DNA of 64,000 nucleotides from Hyphomonas adhaerens MHS-3 (GTDB lineage Bacteria; Pseudomonadota; Alphaproteobacteria; Caulobacterales; Hyphomonadaceae): positions 1,860,001 to 1,924,000 of the forward strand of contig NZ_ARYH01000001.1 in NCBI RefSeq assembly GCF_000685235.1. The letters are read 5' to 3'. Position 1 is the first letter of the stretch. Each line of letters starts with the position of its first letter. The position numbers were made by a program, and so were the translations under genes. Of this stretch, positions 40,438 through 49,175 are shown piece by piece. The notes below the pieces were generated by a model, which saw only the letters and a program-made list of their open reading frames with translations, had not been told where the DNA came from and made no database searches.

Positions 40438-41352
40438 ATGATTTACCAGAAGGATCCGACTCACTTGGCCATCGACCCCTATATCGTGCTCGGCGTTCCG
40501 CGCTCGGCGACGGAGGCCGAGATCAAGAAGGCGTACCGGGCCAAGGCGAAAGCCCTCCACCCGGACCAGCACAAGGATGATCCGAAGAAGGCAGACGAGT
40601 TCAAGCGCGTCTCGGCGGCCTACGAAATCCTTGGCGACAAGGAAAAGAAAGCCAAATTCGACCGCGGCGAGATCGACGGCGATGGAAACCCGACGGGATT
40701 TGCCGGCGGGGCGCATCCCGGCGCTCATCCTGGTGGAGGCGGGTTCCGCTGGCAAAGCACGTCCGGCCAAAGCCCGTTCGAAGGCGCGCAGGGCGACCCC
40801 TTTGAAGACATTCTCTCCGGCATGTTCGGCGGTGGCCGGTCCCGCCGGGGTGGCCCGGGGCCGCAAAAGGGCCGGGATGTCCGTTATCGCGTGCAGGTCG
40901 ACTTTGAAGATGCCGTTCTGGGCGCCCGCCGCCGCATGACCATGGCCGACGGCCGGGCGCTGGACGTCAACATTCCCGCCGGCATCGATACCGGTCAGAC
41001 GCTGCGTCTTAAAAGCCAGGGCCAGCAGTCGCCCTATGGCGGCCCGCCTGGCGATGCGCTGCTCGAAATCGAGGTTCGCCCGTCGAAAGTCTGGGAACGC
41101 GACGGCAAGGATTTGCGCATGAAGCTGCCGATCGGCCTGAAGGAAGCCGTTCTGGGTGGCAGCGTGGAAGTGAAGACGCCGTCCGGACATGTCACGCTGA
41201 AAGTGCCCGCTGGTTCCAACACCGGCGCACAGCTGCGGCTGAAGGGAAAAGGCGTGAAAACGTCGCCGCCGGGGGACCTTTACGTCCGGCTGGAGATCGT
41301 TCTCGATAATCCAAAGGACGAGGGTCTACGTAAATGGGCTGAGAAGTCGTGA
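40438..41352 (+). CDS. DnaJ/CbpA-type J-domain co-chaperone
   Basis: 304 residues from ATG 40438. J domain (about 12-75) with DPYIVLGVPRSATEAEIKKA and the HPD motif in KALHPDQHK; a Gly-rich linker (about 85-140); then a DnaJ C-terminal substrate-binding domain (RYRVQVDFEDAVLGARRRMT to LYVRLEIVLDNPKDEGL, quoted in parts), without the zinc-finger of DnaJ proper. It stimulates DnaK. The start is uncertain because no strong site precedes it. Confidence 0.88.
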   Translation: MIYQKDPTHLAIDPYIVLGVPRSATEAEIKKAYRAKAKALHPDQHKDDPKKADEFKRVSAAYEILGDKEKKAKFDRGEIDGDGNPTGFAGGAHPGAHPGGGGFRWQSTSGQSPFEGAQGDPFEDILSGMFGGGRSRRGGPGPQKGRDVRYRVQVDFEDAVLGARRRMTMADGRALDVNIPAGIDTGQTLRLKSQGQQSPYGGPPGDALLEIEVRPSKVWERDGKDLRMKLPIGLKEAVLGGSVEVKTPSGHVTLKVPAGSNTGAQLRLKGKGVKTSPPGDLYVRLEIVLDNPKDEGLRKWAEKS

Positions 41353-41439
41353 AGTCCAACTGGGTAGACTGACGCCTGCACGAATATCATGATGGAGCCG
41401 GCCTGGACCGACAAAGCGACCTCCGCTGGAGAGGTGAAA

Positions 41440-42213
41440 ATGCTGGATCTGTTGCGTGAGATACTGAGAGCGGAGTCTGTGCTGGACCTCAGCGCGCGCA
41501 GCATGGCAGCGTTCAATGCACTTGGATTCACAAAAGCCTATTATCTCTCCCCGGTTGTACTGGACCAGACAATGGGCCAGGCCATGTTCAATCTCGGTTT
41601 TCCGGCGGAATGGGAAACGGCTTATCGAGCGGCGCCGAAGGGGACGGATCCGTTGCCCTGCATCGCCCTGCGAATCGGCCGGGCGTTTCGCTGGGGTAAA
41701 CTGCCGGAAGACGTGTTGGTGCAGCCCTCGGATGCCGCCTACATCAAATCCCTGGAGAAGTGGGGCATGGCGGACGGGATCGGGATTCCGGCCTACGGGT
41801 CTGCCGCCCGAGTCGGATTTGTGGGAATCGGCGGTCCGAAAAGCCCGGACGGTTTCGAAACAGCGGATATGGAAATCCTGCAGATAGCGGCACAGACCTC
41901 GTATCTCCGCTATTGCGAGCTGCTGGTCGTTGATGCCGATCCGCTGCCGCGCCTGTCCAGCCGGGAACTGGATGTGCTGCGCCTGATGGCACAGGGAAAG
42001 AGCAATGCCTCCATCGCGCGAAACCTGGAGCTGTCGCAGGAGACGGTCGACACCTATGCGCGGCGGATCTTTCTGAAGCTGAAAGTATCAGACCGCACAT
42101 CCGCCGTGATCAAAGGCATCACCCGTGGCCTCGTCATCGCCTCTGAACCGCAGATTGAAGAGGCAATCCGGACCCGCCAGCCCGATTATGACGGGCCGAA
42201 AGATGCTGAATGA
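41440..42213 (+). CDS. LuxR-type regulator with autoinducer-binding domain (solo)
   Basis: 257 residues. N-terminal acyl-homoserine lactone binding domain (about 5-165), C-terminal LuxR HTH (about 190-250; SSRELDVLRLMAQGKSNASI, ARNLELSQETVDTYARRIFL). Ligand-pocket residues invariant in TraR/LuxR are present at nearly identical positions: W58, Y62, D70, P71, W85 and G113. No luxI-type synthase occurs in the window, so this is a LuxR solo. ATG 41440 follows GGAGAGGTGAAA; a longer frame from 41389 is less likely. It may sense its own or neighbours' signals. Confidence 0.88.
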   Translation: MLDLLREILRAESVLDLSARSMAAFNALGFTKAYYLSPVVLDQTMGQAMFNLGFPAEWETAYRAAPKGTDPLPCIALRIGRAFRWGKLPEDVLVQPSDAAYIKSLEKWGMADGIGIPAYGSAARVGFVGIGGPKSPDGFETADMEILQIAAQTSYLRYCELLVVDADPLPRLSSRELDVLRLMAQGKSNASIARNLELSQETVDTYARRIFLKLKVSDRTSAVIKGITRGLVIASEPQIEEAIRTRQPDYDGPKDAE

Positions 42214-42268
42214 TTCAAAGTGGTATCGTTCACTTAACATTCAGCGCTGTCGCCTTATACGACATGGT

Positions 42269-42583
42269 ATGAAACGGATTGCCGCCCTTTTTCTGGCTCT
42301 CGGCCTCGTCGTTGCGCCCGCAGCGTCGGCGCAGGACTGGATGAACCAGTTTTCGCCCGGACAGGCGCGCGATTCGCGCAATCAGGGGCGTACCGTGCCG
42401 CTCAGCCAGATTTTCAACAATCTGAAGCGGCAATATGGCGGCTACCAGCTGGGCGCCGACTTGTATGACCGGGGCAACGGCAAAGCGGTCTACGAGATCG
42501 ATTGGATGACGAAGAATGGCCGCAAGATGCATTTCGTGGTCGACGCGCAAACCGGCGCGATCCTTGACCGCCGTGGTGGCTGA
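42269..42583 (+). CDS. Exported PepSY-like small protein
   Basis: 104 residues. Signal peptide (MKRIAALFLALGLVVAPAAS-AQD). The mature part QIFNNLKRQYGGYQLGADLY, GKAVYEIDWMTKNGRKMHFV and VDAQTGAILDRRGG matches the PepSY pattern of small periplasmic inhibitors or accessory proteins. It lies 34 bases before an OmpR-type regulator and its kinase, in the same direction, so it probably modulates that system. Ligand unknown. Confidence 0.82.
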   Translation: MKRIAALFLALGLVVAPAASAQDWMNQFSPGQARDSRNQGRTVPLSQIFNNLKRQYGGYQLGADLYDRGNGKAVYEIDWMTKNGRKMHFVVDAQTGAILDRRGG

Positions 42584-42617
42584 GCCGACATTAACCTTTT
42601 CAGGGAGTAGCTGAACC

Positions 42618-43301
42618 ATGCGTATCCTGGTTGTTGAAGACGATTCTGACCTGCGCCGCCAATTGGCCGACGTGCTGGGCCAGTCCGGTTATGCCGTGGA
42701 CCTGGCCGCCGACGGCGAGGATGGCCACTTCCTGGGTGATACCGAACCGTATGACGCCGTGATCCTGGACCTTGGCCTGCCCAAGATGGACGGGGTGAGC
42801 GTGCTGAAGAAGTGGCGCGCGGATGGCAAATCCTTCCCGGTCCTGATTCTGACCGCGCGCGATTCGTGGAGCGAGAAAGTGGCCGGCTTCGATGCCGGGG
42901 CCGACGATTACCTGACCAAGCCATTCATCACCGAAGAGCTGCTGGCGCGTCTGCGTGCCTTGCTGCGCCGTGCGGCCGGGCACTCTGCGGCGACGCTGGA
43001 AGCGGGCAAGCTGATGGTCGACACCCGCGCCGCGCGGGCCATGGTCAATGGCGAGCCGGTGAAGCTGACCGCCCATGAATATCGCGTCCTGTCCTACCTG
43101 ATGCATCATCAGGGCCGGGTTGTTCCGCGTACGGAGCTGGTGGAACATATCTACGATCAGGACTTCGACCGCGATTCGAATACGATCGAGGTTTTCATCG
43201 GGCGTCTGCGCCGGAAGATCGGACAGGAGCGGATCCAGACCGAACGCGGTCTCGGCTATCGTCTGGTCGTGCCGGAGAACGAAGCGCGCATGGCCGGCTG
43301 A
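42618..43301 (+). CDS. OmpR-family response regulator
   Basis: 227 residues. Receiver (1-115) with E7-D8-D9 pocket, phosphorylation site D51 in VILDLGLPKMDG, T in LTAR and K in LTKPF; winged-helix domain (about 130-220; LTAHEYRVLSYLMHHQGRVV, DRDSNTIEVFIGRLRRKIGQ, RGLGYRLV). Pairs with the kinase 16 bases downstream. The position before ccm genes and next to a PepSY protein resembles the FeuP/FeuQ-type envelope-sensing systems of alphaproteobacteria; this is inference. Confidence 0.9.
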   Translation: MRILVVEDDSDLRRQLADVLGQSGYAVDLAADGEDGHFLGDTEPYDAVILDLGLPKMDGVSVLKKWRADGKSFPVLILTARDSWSEKVAGFDAGADDYLTKPFITEELLARLRALLRRAAGHSAATLEAGKLMVDTRAARAMVNGEPVKLTAHEYRVLSYLMHHQGRVVPRTELVEHIYDQDFDRDSNTIEVFIGRLRRKIGQERIQTERGLGYRLVVPENEARMAG

Positions 43302-43317
43302 TGCCGGCCCGCGCTGA

Positions 43318-44754
43318 ATGCCGGGTATGAGCGAAGCCGACACCAAACCTGTTACATTCCTTGACCGCTGGACACGCTTGTCGCTGGCCCGGCGGATCAT
43401 TCTGGCCGCAGCCGTCTGGGGCCTGATCGTCCTGATTGGTGGCGCCCTTGCCTTGTCGGCCTTGTACCGGGCGCAGACATTGTCCCTGCTGTCCGACGAT
43501 CTCGACCAGACCCTGATTACCCTGACACGTGACATGACGCGCGAAGGGGCGTTCCTGCCCGATGGCCGGGTGACGGACGACAATCACGTCTTCCTGTCGA
43601 CCGATTCCCGCTATCAGACCCAGTATTCCGGGCGTTACTGGGCGATCGTTGCGGTCGACGAAGACGGTGCGCCAACCGGCGACCTGCGCTCACGCAGCCT
43701 TTGGGATGAACCGGTCCCGATGTCGCCGCGCCTGCTGAAGCGCGCGCTCGGCACGCCGGGCACGACGCAATTTGGCATTGGTCCGGGGCCTGCCGGCCAG
43801 AGAATTTTCGCTGCGGCCAAGGCCATTTTTGTCGAGAACCGGGAGACGCCGCTTGTGCTGGTCGCGGCGGCGGACAGGGCGCAGAACGATGCGGCGGCGA
43901 CCCGGTTCCGCAACCTGCTGATCGGTACGATGGTCGTGCTCTTTGGTAGCGTCTTCGCGGCCATGGTGGCAGGCATCCGTTATTCCCTGCGCCCGCTGGT
44001 GAAACTGGGGAACGACATTGCCGAGATCCGGGAAGGCACGCGCCTGAAACTGGCCGACGACTACCCGTCCGAAGTGCAGCCGCTGACGGAAGAGCTGAAC
44101 AAGCTGGTGGATCACAACCGGCAGGTGGTGGAGCGGGCGCGGACGCATGTCGGCAATCTCGCCCACGCGCTGAAGACGCCGATTGCGGTGCTGCGCAACG
44201 AGGCGACGGGCAAGACGCAACTGGACGATGTCGTGCGCCGCCAGGTCGATTCCATGCAGACCAATGTGGAGCACTACCTGAAGCGCGCCCGAATGGCGGC
44301 CCGTGCGGAGGCGCTGGGCGCCCGCACCGAGCTGCGGCCCGTCCTGGATGGCATCGCCCGGCTGATGAACCGGCTCTACGATGCCAAGGGCATAGACGTG
44401 ACGGTGTTCGGCGGCGACGGGGCGGTGTTCCGCGGGGAACAACAGGACCTGGAAGAGATGGTCGGCAATCTCATGGAAAATGCCTGCAAATGGGCGAAGG
44501 CCGATGTGCAGGTCAGCGTTTCGGACGATGCCAGCGAGCTGCGCATCGAAGTCGATGATGACGGGCCGGGCCTGACAGCGGAAGAACGCGAAGGTGCGCT
44601 CAAGCGCGGGGTGCGACTTGATGAAACAACCCCGGGCACCGGGCTGGGTCTGTCGATTGTCACCGAGCTGGCAGAGCTGCATAAGGGCGTGCTTGAACTG
44701 GATGAGGCCCCGGCCGGGGGCCTCCGCGCACGCCTGAGGTTTCCGAAACGATGA
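43318..44754 (+). CDS. Sensor histidine kinase (PhoQ/FeuQ-like)
   Basis: 478 residues. TM1 (about 27-50), a periplasmic sensor (about 50-190; TLSLLSDDLDQTLITLTRDM), TM2 (about 198-220), a HAMP region, the phosphoacceptor box HVGNLAHALKTPIAVLRNEA (His near 283), N box MENACKWAKADVQVSV, and G boxes VDDDGPGLTAEE and TGLGLSIV. The NLAHALKTPIAVL form of the H box is typical of PhoQ/FeuQ-type kinases. It overlaps ccmI by ATGA, linking the sensor to cytochrome c maturation by position only. Confidence 0.9.
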   Translation: MPGMSEADTKPVTFLDRWTRLSLARRIILAAAVWGLIVLIGGALALSALYRAQTLSLLSDDLDQTLITLTRDMTREGAFLPDGRVTDDNHVFLSTDSRYQTQYSGRYWAIVAVDEDGAPTGDLRSRSLWDEPVPMSPRLLKRALGTPGTTQFGIGPGPAGQRIFAAAKAIFVENRETPLVLVAAADRAQNDAAATRFRNLLIGTMVVLFGSVFAAMVAGIRYSLRPLVKLGNDIAEIREGTRLKLADDYPSEVQPLTEELNKLVDHNRQVVERARTHVGNLAHALKTPIAVLRNEATGKTQLDDVVRRQVDSMQTNVEHYLKRARMAARAEALGARTELRPVLDGIARLMNRLYDAKGIDVTVFGGDGAVFRGEQQDLEEMVGNLMENACKWAKADVQVSVSDDASELRIEVDDDGPGLTAEEREGALKRGVRLDETTPGTGLGLSIVTELAELHKGVLELDEAPAGGLRARLRFPKR

Positions 44755-45368
44755 ACCGCCTGAATATTGCCGTCGCCGGACTCTGCCTCGCCATCGCCGT
44801 GGCGGGCTATCTGGCGGTGGGAAAGCCCGGCATGCCGGACAATCCCATGGCAGAGCGCCAGGCGGGGCTTGCCGACAAGATCGCCAATGCGCCGGAAACG
44901 CTGACGCCGGCCGAAACGCTGTCGCGCCTCGAACTCGCAACCCGGCAGCGCCCGAACGACCCGCAGCCGCATTTCTTCATTGGCGAGATGCTGCGCGCCG
45001 AGGGCCGCCCGGAAGATGCCGCGCGGGCGTATCAGTCTGCGCTGCGGCGGGATGAAAATTTCGTCCCGGCGCTGGTGTCGCTGGCCGACACGCTGGTGGC
45101 TCTGTCCGGCGGCGGAGTCAGCCCGCAGGCAACGCGGCTGTATGGCCGCGCCTACGAACTCGACCAGTCGCAAGTGCGCGCCGGGATGTGGGCCGCCATG
45201 GGCGCCGCACAGGCAGGCGACCAGGACAAGGCCGAACAGGCCATGCGTTATATCTATAACAATCTCCCCGAAGACGATCCGCGCCGCGAACGCTTCAAGG
45301 GCATGATCGCAGCCATCGGGCAGGGGGAAGAAGCCCCGCCCGCGCCAGAGGCTGCCCCGTCGGAATAG
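44751..45368 (+). CDS. ccmI: Cytochrome c biogenesis TPR protein (CcmI/CycH C-terminal type)
   Basis: 205 residues. N-terminal TM (about 5-23), then TPR-like helices (TLSRLELATRQRPNDPQPHF, FIGEMLRAEGRPEDAARAYQ, SALRRDENFVPALVSLADTL) and an Ala-Pro-Glu tail. It lacks the N-terminal two-TM CcmI-1 segment of full-length CcmI but has the apocytochrome-binding TPR part. The rest of the ccm operon (ccmE-ccmF-ccmH) begins 3.4 kb downstream, beyond a hydrogenase block. Elsewhere in Caulobacterales these genes are usually adjacent. Confidence 0.82.
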   Translation: MNRLNIAVAGLCLAIAVAGYLAVGKPGMPDNPMAERQAGLADKIANAPETLTPAETLSRLELATRQRPNDPQPHFFIGEMLRAEGRPEDAARAYQSALRRDENFVPALVSLADTLVALSGGGVSPQATRLYGRAYELDQSQVRAGMWAAMGAAQAGDQDKAEQAMRYIYNNLPEDDPRRERFKGMIAAIGQGEEAPPAPEAAPSE

Positions 45369-45380
45369 GTCAGTCCCGCT

Positions 45381-47453
45381 TTACAGAACCTGCCGCTGCA
45401 GCGTTTTTATGAGCGTCGAGGAACGGCGGCCATCATTGGCCGGACACAATTCCAGAGTGAACCGGCAGCGCTGGCCGTCAGGTGTCACGACGGTGAGATC
45501 CTCATTGTCGGCGGCAGACGCCATCTGGTGGCGCAGATAGCGGGCCGCGTATTCGCGTGGGGGCAGTTGCGTGCGTATGAACGATTCGATGTTCTCTGCA
45601 CCCTGAATGTCTCCGAAAGGGGATGCGGTGGACCAGATCCCGTCCGGATGGAACAGGCTTGCGGCTTCCCCGGCCTCCCGCCGGTCGACATAGTCGAGAA
45701 AGCGCATCAGCATTGATCGCTTGGAGCCTCTCCCTGAATAGTGCGTATGCAGCAAGTGGTGAGCCGCCGCTGAGTTCGGCTTATGCAACTGAGTTTCGTA
45801 GAGCTTCCGGACATCCGTGTTTTCGTAGGAGCGCCGGCGCGGCGCTCTGGCGTCCATGTCGTAAATCGCTTTGCTGCGCTTCTTCAGGACGTCCGGGTCC
45901 ATGGATTTCGGTTCGCCGCCGCCACCGAGGCAGCCACCCGAACAAGCCATCACCTCAATCGCGACAAATTCCGTGCGCCAGTCATCCGACTCCAGCATGC
46001 GCTGGGCGGCGGCAATGCCATTGCACACGGCAACGGTTCCCACGCCGGGAATGGATGCCGTCTTCACCGCATCATGTACGCCCCGCAATTGCTGCCACTC
46101 CAGCGGAATCTGGTCTTCCAGGCCTTTGAGGTGAGCGGCTGTCCGCACCATGGCTTCCATGACGCCGCCAGAGGCCCCGAAGATCTGGGCGGCGCCGGTG
46201 CTTTCGCCGAGCGGGTTGTCGAAGCTGCCATCTTCATCCAGCGCGCCAAACGCGATGTCGCGGGACCGGATCATCCGGGCGAGTTCACGGGTGGTCAGAA
46301 CATGATCCACGTCACCTGACATGCCCGGCCTTCGGGCCTCATCCTTTTTGGCCGTGCACGGCATGACGCTGACGACGTACGGCTCGGCCTTTCCGTCTGA
46401 GAACTCAGGTCCCAGCGAGCGCGCGAAATTACCTCGCTTGGTCATGGCGCCGTGCATCTGCTGGGGGGATTTCGTCGTGCTCAGATGCGCCAGCAGGTCG
46501 GGCCGGTTGAGTTCAATCCAGTTCACCCATCCCGGGCAGCAGGATGTGAACAAAGGCAGCCTTGTCCCGGCTTCGAGACGGGCCAGTAATTCCGACCCTT
46601 CCTCCATGATGGTGAGGTCGGCCGTGAAGTTGGTGTCGAACACATAATCGAACCCCAGCGCCCTCAGCGCATTGATCAGCCTGCCGGTGCTGACGGTTCC
46701 GGGCTTCATGCCGAATTCCTCGCTGATGGCGATGCGCGTGGCCGGTGCCACCTGGACCACGGAGACCCGTTTGCGGGAATCGAGGACATTCAGGACATCG
46801 TGCCAGTGAGGCGCTTCGATCAGGGCGCCGACCGGACAGACAAGCGTACACTGGCCGCAGGAAATGCAATTGGTTTCAGACAGGGGCGCGTCGAACACGG
46901 TGACAGGCAGCCGTTCATCGCCGCGTTCCGCAAATCCGATCACGTATTGCTGCTGGCCTGCTTCACCGCATGCTTCGGCACACAGGCCGCACTCGATGCA
47001 TTTGGAAAGATCCCGCCAGATGCTGGGCGATGTGTGGTCAGACGAGACATGTTCGGGGTGGTCGCGAGACCCCGGCGGGACTTCCTCCCAGTGTTCCTCC
47101 CACTGGTTCTCGGCGACAAGGCGCTGCAGCCTGCATGTGCCGTTGACTTCACAGCGCATGCAGTCGTTCGGGTGCCGCGCCAGCAACCATTCCCCATTGC
47201 TGCGGCGGAACGCCCGGAGCGACTCCGAATCCGTTTCGACCACGTCGCCCTGTTTCGCCAGCGTGGTGCAGGCCGGTTGCGGTTTTTTCTCGCCTTCAAC
47301 CTCGACCAGGCACATCCGGCAGACCGAATGAGATGGCAGGCCCGGATAGTGGCAAAGTGTCGGAACATGGATGCCCGCTTTCCGGGCGGCATCGAGCAGC
47401 GTCGCGCCTTCGGACAGTTCGACAGGACGTCCGTTGATCGTCAGTTCGATCAT
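45381..47453 (-). CDS. [FeFe]-hydrogenase with NTF2/SnoaL-like C-terminal domain
   Basis: 690 residues. N-terminal 2Fe-2S ferredoxin domain (C34, C45, C48, C62), a His-Cys3 4Fe-4S domain (H94, C98, C101, C107) and two 4Fe-4S clusters (C152-C162, C196-C206). The H-cluster domain (about 225-515) carries all three signatures: TSCCPGW (303-309), MPCTAKKDE (364-372) and MACSGGC (502-508). A small-subunit-like region (about 525-571) follows, then about 115 extra residues resembling an NTF2/SnoaL fold (MLMRFLDYVDRREAGEAASL, FHPDGIWSTASPFGDIQGAE). Clostridial enzymes end near 570. The enzyme interconverts protons and H2 with ferredoxin. No hydE, hydF or hydG appears in the window; activity needs them elsewhere. 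Confidence 0.93.
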   Translation of the reverse strand: MIELTINGRPVELSEGATLLDAARKAGIHVPTLCHYPGLPSHSVCRMCLVEVEGEKKPQPACTTLAKQGDVVETDSESLRAFRRSNGEWLLARHPNDCMRCEVNGTCRLQRLVAENQWEEHWEEVPPGSRDHPEHVSSDHTSPSIWRDLSKCIECGLCAEACGEAGQQQYVIGFAERGDERLPVTVFDAPLSETNCISCGQCTLVCPVGALIEAPHWHDVLNVLDSRKRVSVVQVAPATRIAISEEFGMKPGTVSTGRLINALRALGFDYVFDTNFTADLTIMEEGSELLARLEAGTRLPLFTSCCPGWVNWIELNRPDLLAHLSTTKSPQQMHGAMTKRGNFARSLGPEFSDGKAEPYVVSVMPCTAKKDEARRPGMSGDVDHVLTTRELARMIRSRDIAFGALDEDGSFDNPLGESTGAAQIFGASGGVMEAMVRTAAHLKGLEDQIPLEWQQLRGVHDAVKTASIPGVGTVAVCNGIAAAQRMLESDDWRTEFVAIEVMACSGGCLGGGGEPKSMDPDVLKKRSKAIYDMDARAPRRRSYENTDVRKLYETQLHKPNSAAAHHLLHTHYSGRGSKRSMLMRFLDYVDRREAGEAASLFHPDGIWSTASPFGDIQGAENIESFIRTQLPPREYAARYLRHQMASAADNEDLTVVTPDGQRCRFTLELCPANDGRRSSTLIKTLQRQVL

Positions 47454-47599
47454 TCGAAGAAGGCCTCAAATGTCGCAGATGTCATATCGGCGAGTATAGG
47501 CGCGTGGTGCCGAATTAGACAGCCACAACTCAACGACGCATCAGAGGCCGTGCCGTTTTGCCGGGCCGCTTGTCCCGGCCGGCAGGGCTTTCGTGCAGG

Positions 47600-47956
47600 T
47601 TACGCCTCCACCCGCATGTCTTCCGCGTGCCAGCGCTGGGCGAGATCGTTGAGGCCTTCCAGAACGTCCTTCAGCTCAGCCCCGCGCGGGGTGAGCGAAT
47701 AGGTGACGGCCGGCGGCACGGTCGGCTTGTAGTCCCGGTGGATGAGGCCAGCGCCTTCCAGCATGCGCAGCCGCTCGGTCAGCACTTTGGAGGAAATGCC
47801 GGGCATGCCGGCTTTCAGCTCACCGTAGCGTTGCGGCCCCTGAGAGCGCAGCAGCCACAGGATATAAGTCGTCCACGGCCCCATCAGCAGTTTCAGCAGG
47901 GAATCCATTGGGCAGGCCGTGTGATTTTCGTTCTGCGGTTTCGTTGTTCTGGTCAT
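47600..47956 (-). CDS. HxlR-family transcriptional regulator
   Basis: 118 residues. Winged-helix (about 18-100; LLKLLMGPWTTYILWLLRSQ, GPQRYGELKAGMPGISSKVL) of the HxlR/MarR-like family. C15 in HTACPMD is at the position of the redox cysteine of QorR/YodB/HypR, repressors of quinone-reductase genes, so electrophile or oxidant sensing is likely. Divergent from the WrbA-like gene, its probable target, across 142 bases. Confidence 0.9.
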   Translation of the reverse strand: MTRTTKPQNENHTACPMDSLLKLLMGPWTTYILWLLRSQGPQRYGELKAGMPGISSKVLTERLRMLEGAGLIHRDYKPTVPPAVTYSLTPRGAELKDVLEGLNDLAQRWHAEDMRVEA

Positions 47957-47995
47957 GGGGCACCTGTGAGCTGAGAAAAAGTCTGCCTGGCCCTT

Positions 47996-48015
47996 TAGTT
48001 ACTATTTGGAACCTA
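47996..48015. promoter_or_regulatory. Imperfect palindrome between hxlR-type and flavoprotein genes
   Basis: TAGTTAC and GAACCTA face each other (47996-48015) in the divergent promoter region, a plausible HxlR operator. Symmetry is weak. Confidence 0.3.
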
Positions 48016-48098
48016 CTTTTTCAAGGGAACCGCTGACCTATATGGGCCAGGTCGGGCGCTATGAAGGGCCCCACGAAACACATAGCGGAGTAGGACAC

Positions 48099-48674
48099 AT
48101 GACAAAGATCGCAATCGTGTATTTCAGCGGCTACGGCCACACTCAGAAACAGGCGGAAGCCGTGCACGCCGGGGCCAGCTCGGTGGAGGGCGCCGACGTA
48201 AAACTGTTCCGGATCAATGAAGAAGGCGACCTCGGCGAAGGCGAATTCGAAGCGCTGGCCGGATATGACGCCATCATCTATGGCAGCCCGACCTATATGG
48301 GCGGCCCGGCCTGGCAGTTCAAAAAGTTCGCCGATGCCACGTCCAAGCCCTGGTTTACGCAGGAATGGAAAGACAAGATCGCCGGCGGCTTCACCAACTC
48401 CGCCTCTGTGAACGGCGACAAGAAGGCGACGCTCGACTATTTCTTCACCCTGTCGCAACAGCACGGGCAGGTCTGGGTCGGGACCGGCCTCCTGCCGGCG
48501 AACACCAAGGCCCACGGGCCGGACGATGTGAACTGGACCGGTGGATTCTCGGGCGCGATGGCCATTTCCCCGTCGGATGCTTCGCCCGAAGAAGCGCCGG
48601 GCAAGGGCGATCTCGAAACGGCCCGCCAATACGGTGTGCGGGTGGCGGAAGCCGCGAAACGCTGGGCACAATAA
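48099..48674 (+). CDS. WrbA/flavodoxin-like NAD(P)H:quinone oxidoreductase
   Basis: 191 residues. FMN phosphate loop YFSGYGHTQKQAEAV at the N-terminus, then GYDAIIYGSPTYMGGPAWQF and KKFADATSKPW, typical of the WrbA family of tetrameric quinone reductases that use two-electron reduction to avoid radicals. GGAG precedes ATG 48099. Divergent from the HxlR gene, which probably represses it. Downstream comes a hairpin (48688-48712, GCGGCAG/CTGCCGC) without a T run. Confidence 0.88.
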   Translation: MTKIAIVYFSGYGHTQKQAEAVHAGASSVEGADVKLFRINEEGDLGEGEFEALAGYDAIIYGSPTYMGGPAWQFKKFADATSKPWFTQEWKDKIAGGFTNSASVNGDKKATLDYFFTLSQQHGQVWVGTGLLPANTKAHGPDDVNWTGGFSGAMAISPSDASPEEAPGKGDLETARQYGVRVAEAAKRWAQ

Positions 48675-48749
48675 GCCATCGGGACGGGCGGCAGGTGCGA
48701 TGCATCTGCCGCACTCCCATTTCTGCGCATTGCGCTCTATAAGACCCGC

Positions 48750-49175
48750 ATGCGCGCACGCACTCGACGACTCTATACGTTTGGCATCGCCGCCGTCCTG
48801 CTGCTGGCCGCAGCGGGCCTTGCGTTCATGGCCCTGCGCCAGAATGCCAACCTGTTCTACACGCCTCACACGCTGGCCGAGAAAGGCCTGCCGAAAGAGG
48901 GACGTGAGGTGAAGGTCGGCGGCTGGGTCGAGCCTGGCTCCCTGACCTATTCGGCGGATGGCGCCACCATGATGTTTACCGTGATCGACAGCAGCGATGC
49001 CGACATCAAGGTGTCGTTCACCGGCATTGCGCCGGACCTGTTCCGCGAAGGGCAAGGCGTCGTCGCCATTGGCCAGTTCAATGCCGACCGGACATTCACC
49101 GCCCGCCAGATCCTCGCCAAGCATGACGAGAACTACCAGCCACGTGAATTGCGGCCCGAGGCAATCGGCGGATGA
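48750..49175 (+). CDS. ccmE: Cytochrome c maturation heme chaperone CcmE
   Basis: 141 residues. N-terminal TM anchor (about 10-28) and a periplasmic beta-barrel (GREVKVGGWVEPGSLTYSAD, DIKVSFTGIAPDLFREGQGV). The heme-attachment motif LAKHDENY gives covalent heme His H125 and ligand Y129. CcmE carries heme from CcmABCD to CcmF-CcmH. Overlaps ccmF by ATGA. Confidence 0.95.
   Translation: MRARTRRLYTFGIAAVLLLAAAGLAFMALRQNANLFYTPHTLAEKGLPKEGREVKVGGWVEPGSLTYSADGATMMFTVIDSSDADIKVSFTGIAPDLFREGQGVVAIGQFNADRTFTARQILAKHDENYQPRELRPEAIGG

Noticed and set aside
48688-48712. Terminator after the WrbA-like gene
   Set aside because: A 7-bp stem is present but no T run follows, so termination is not supported.
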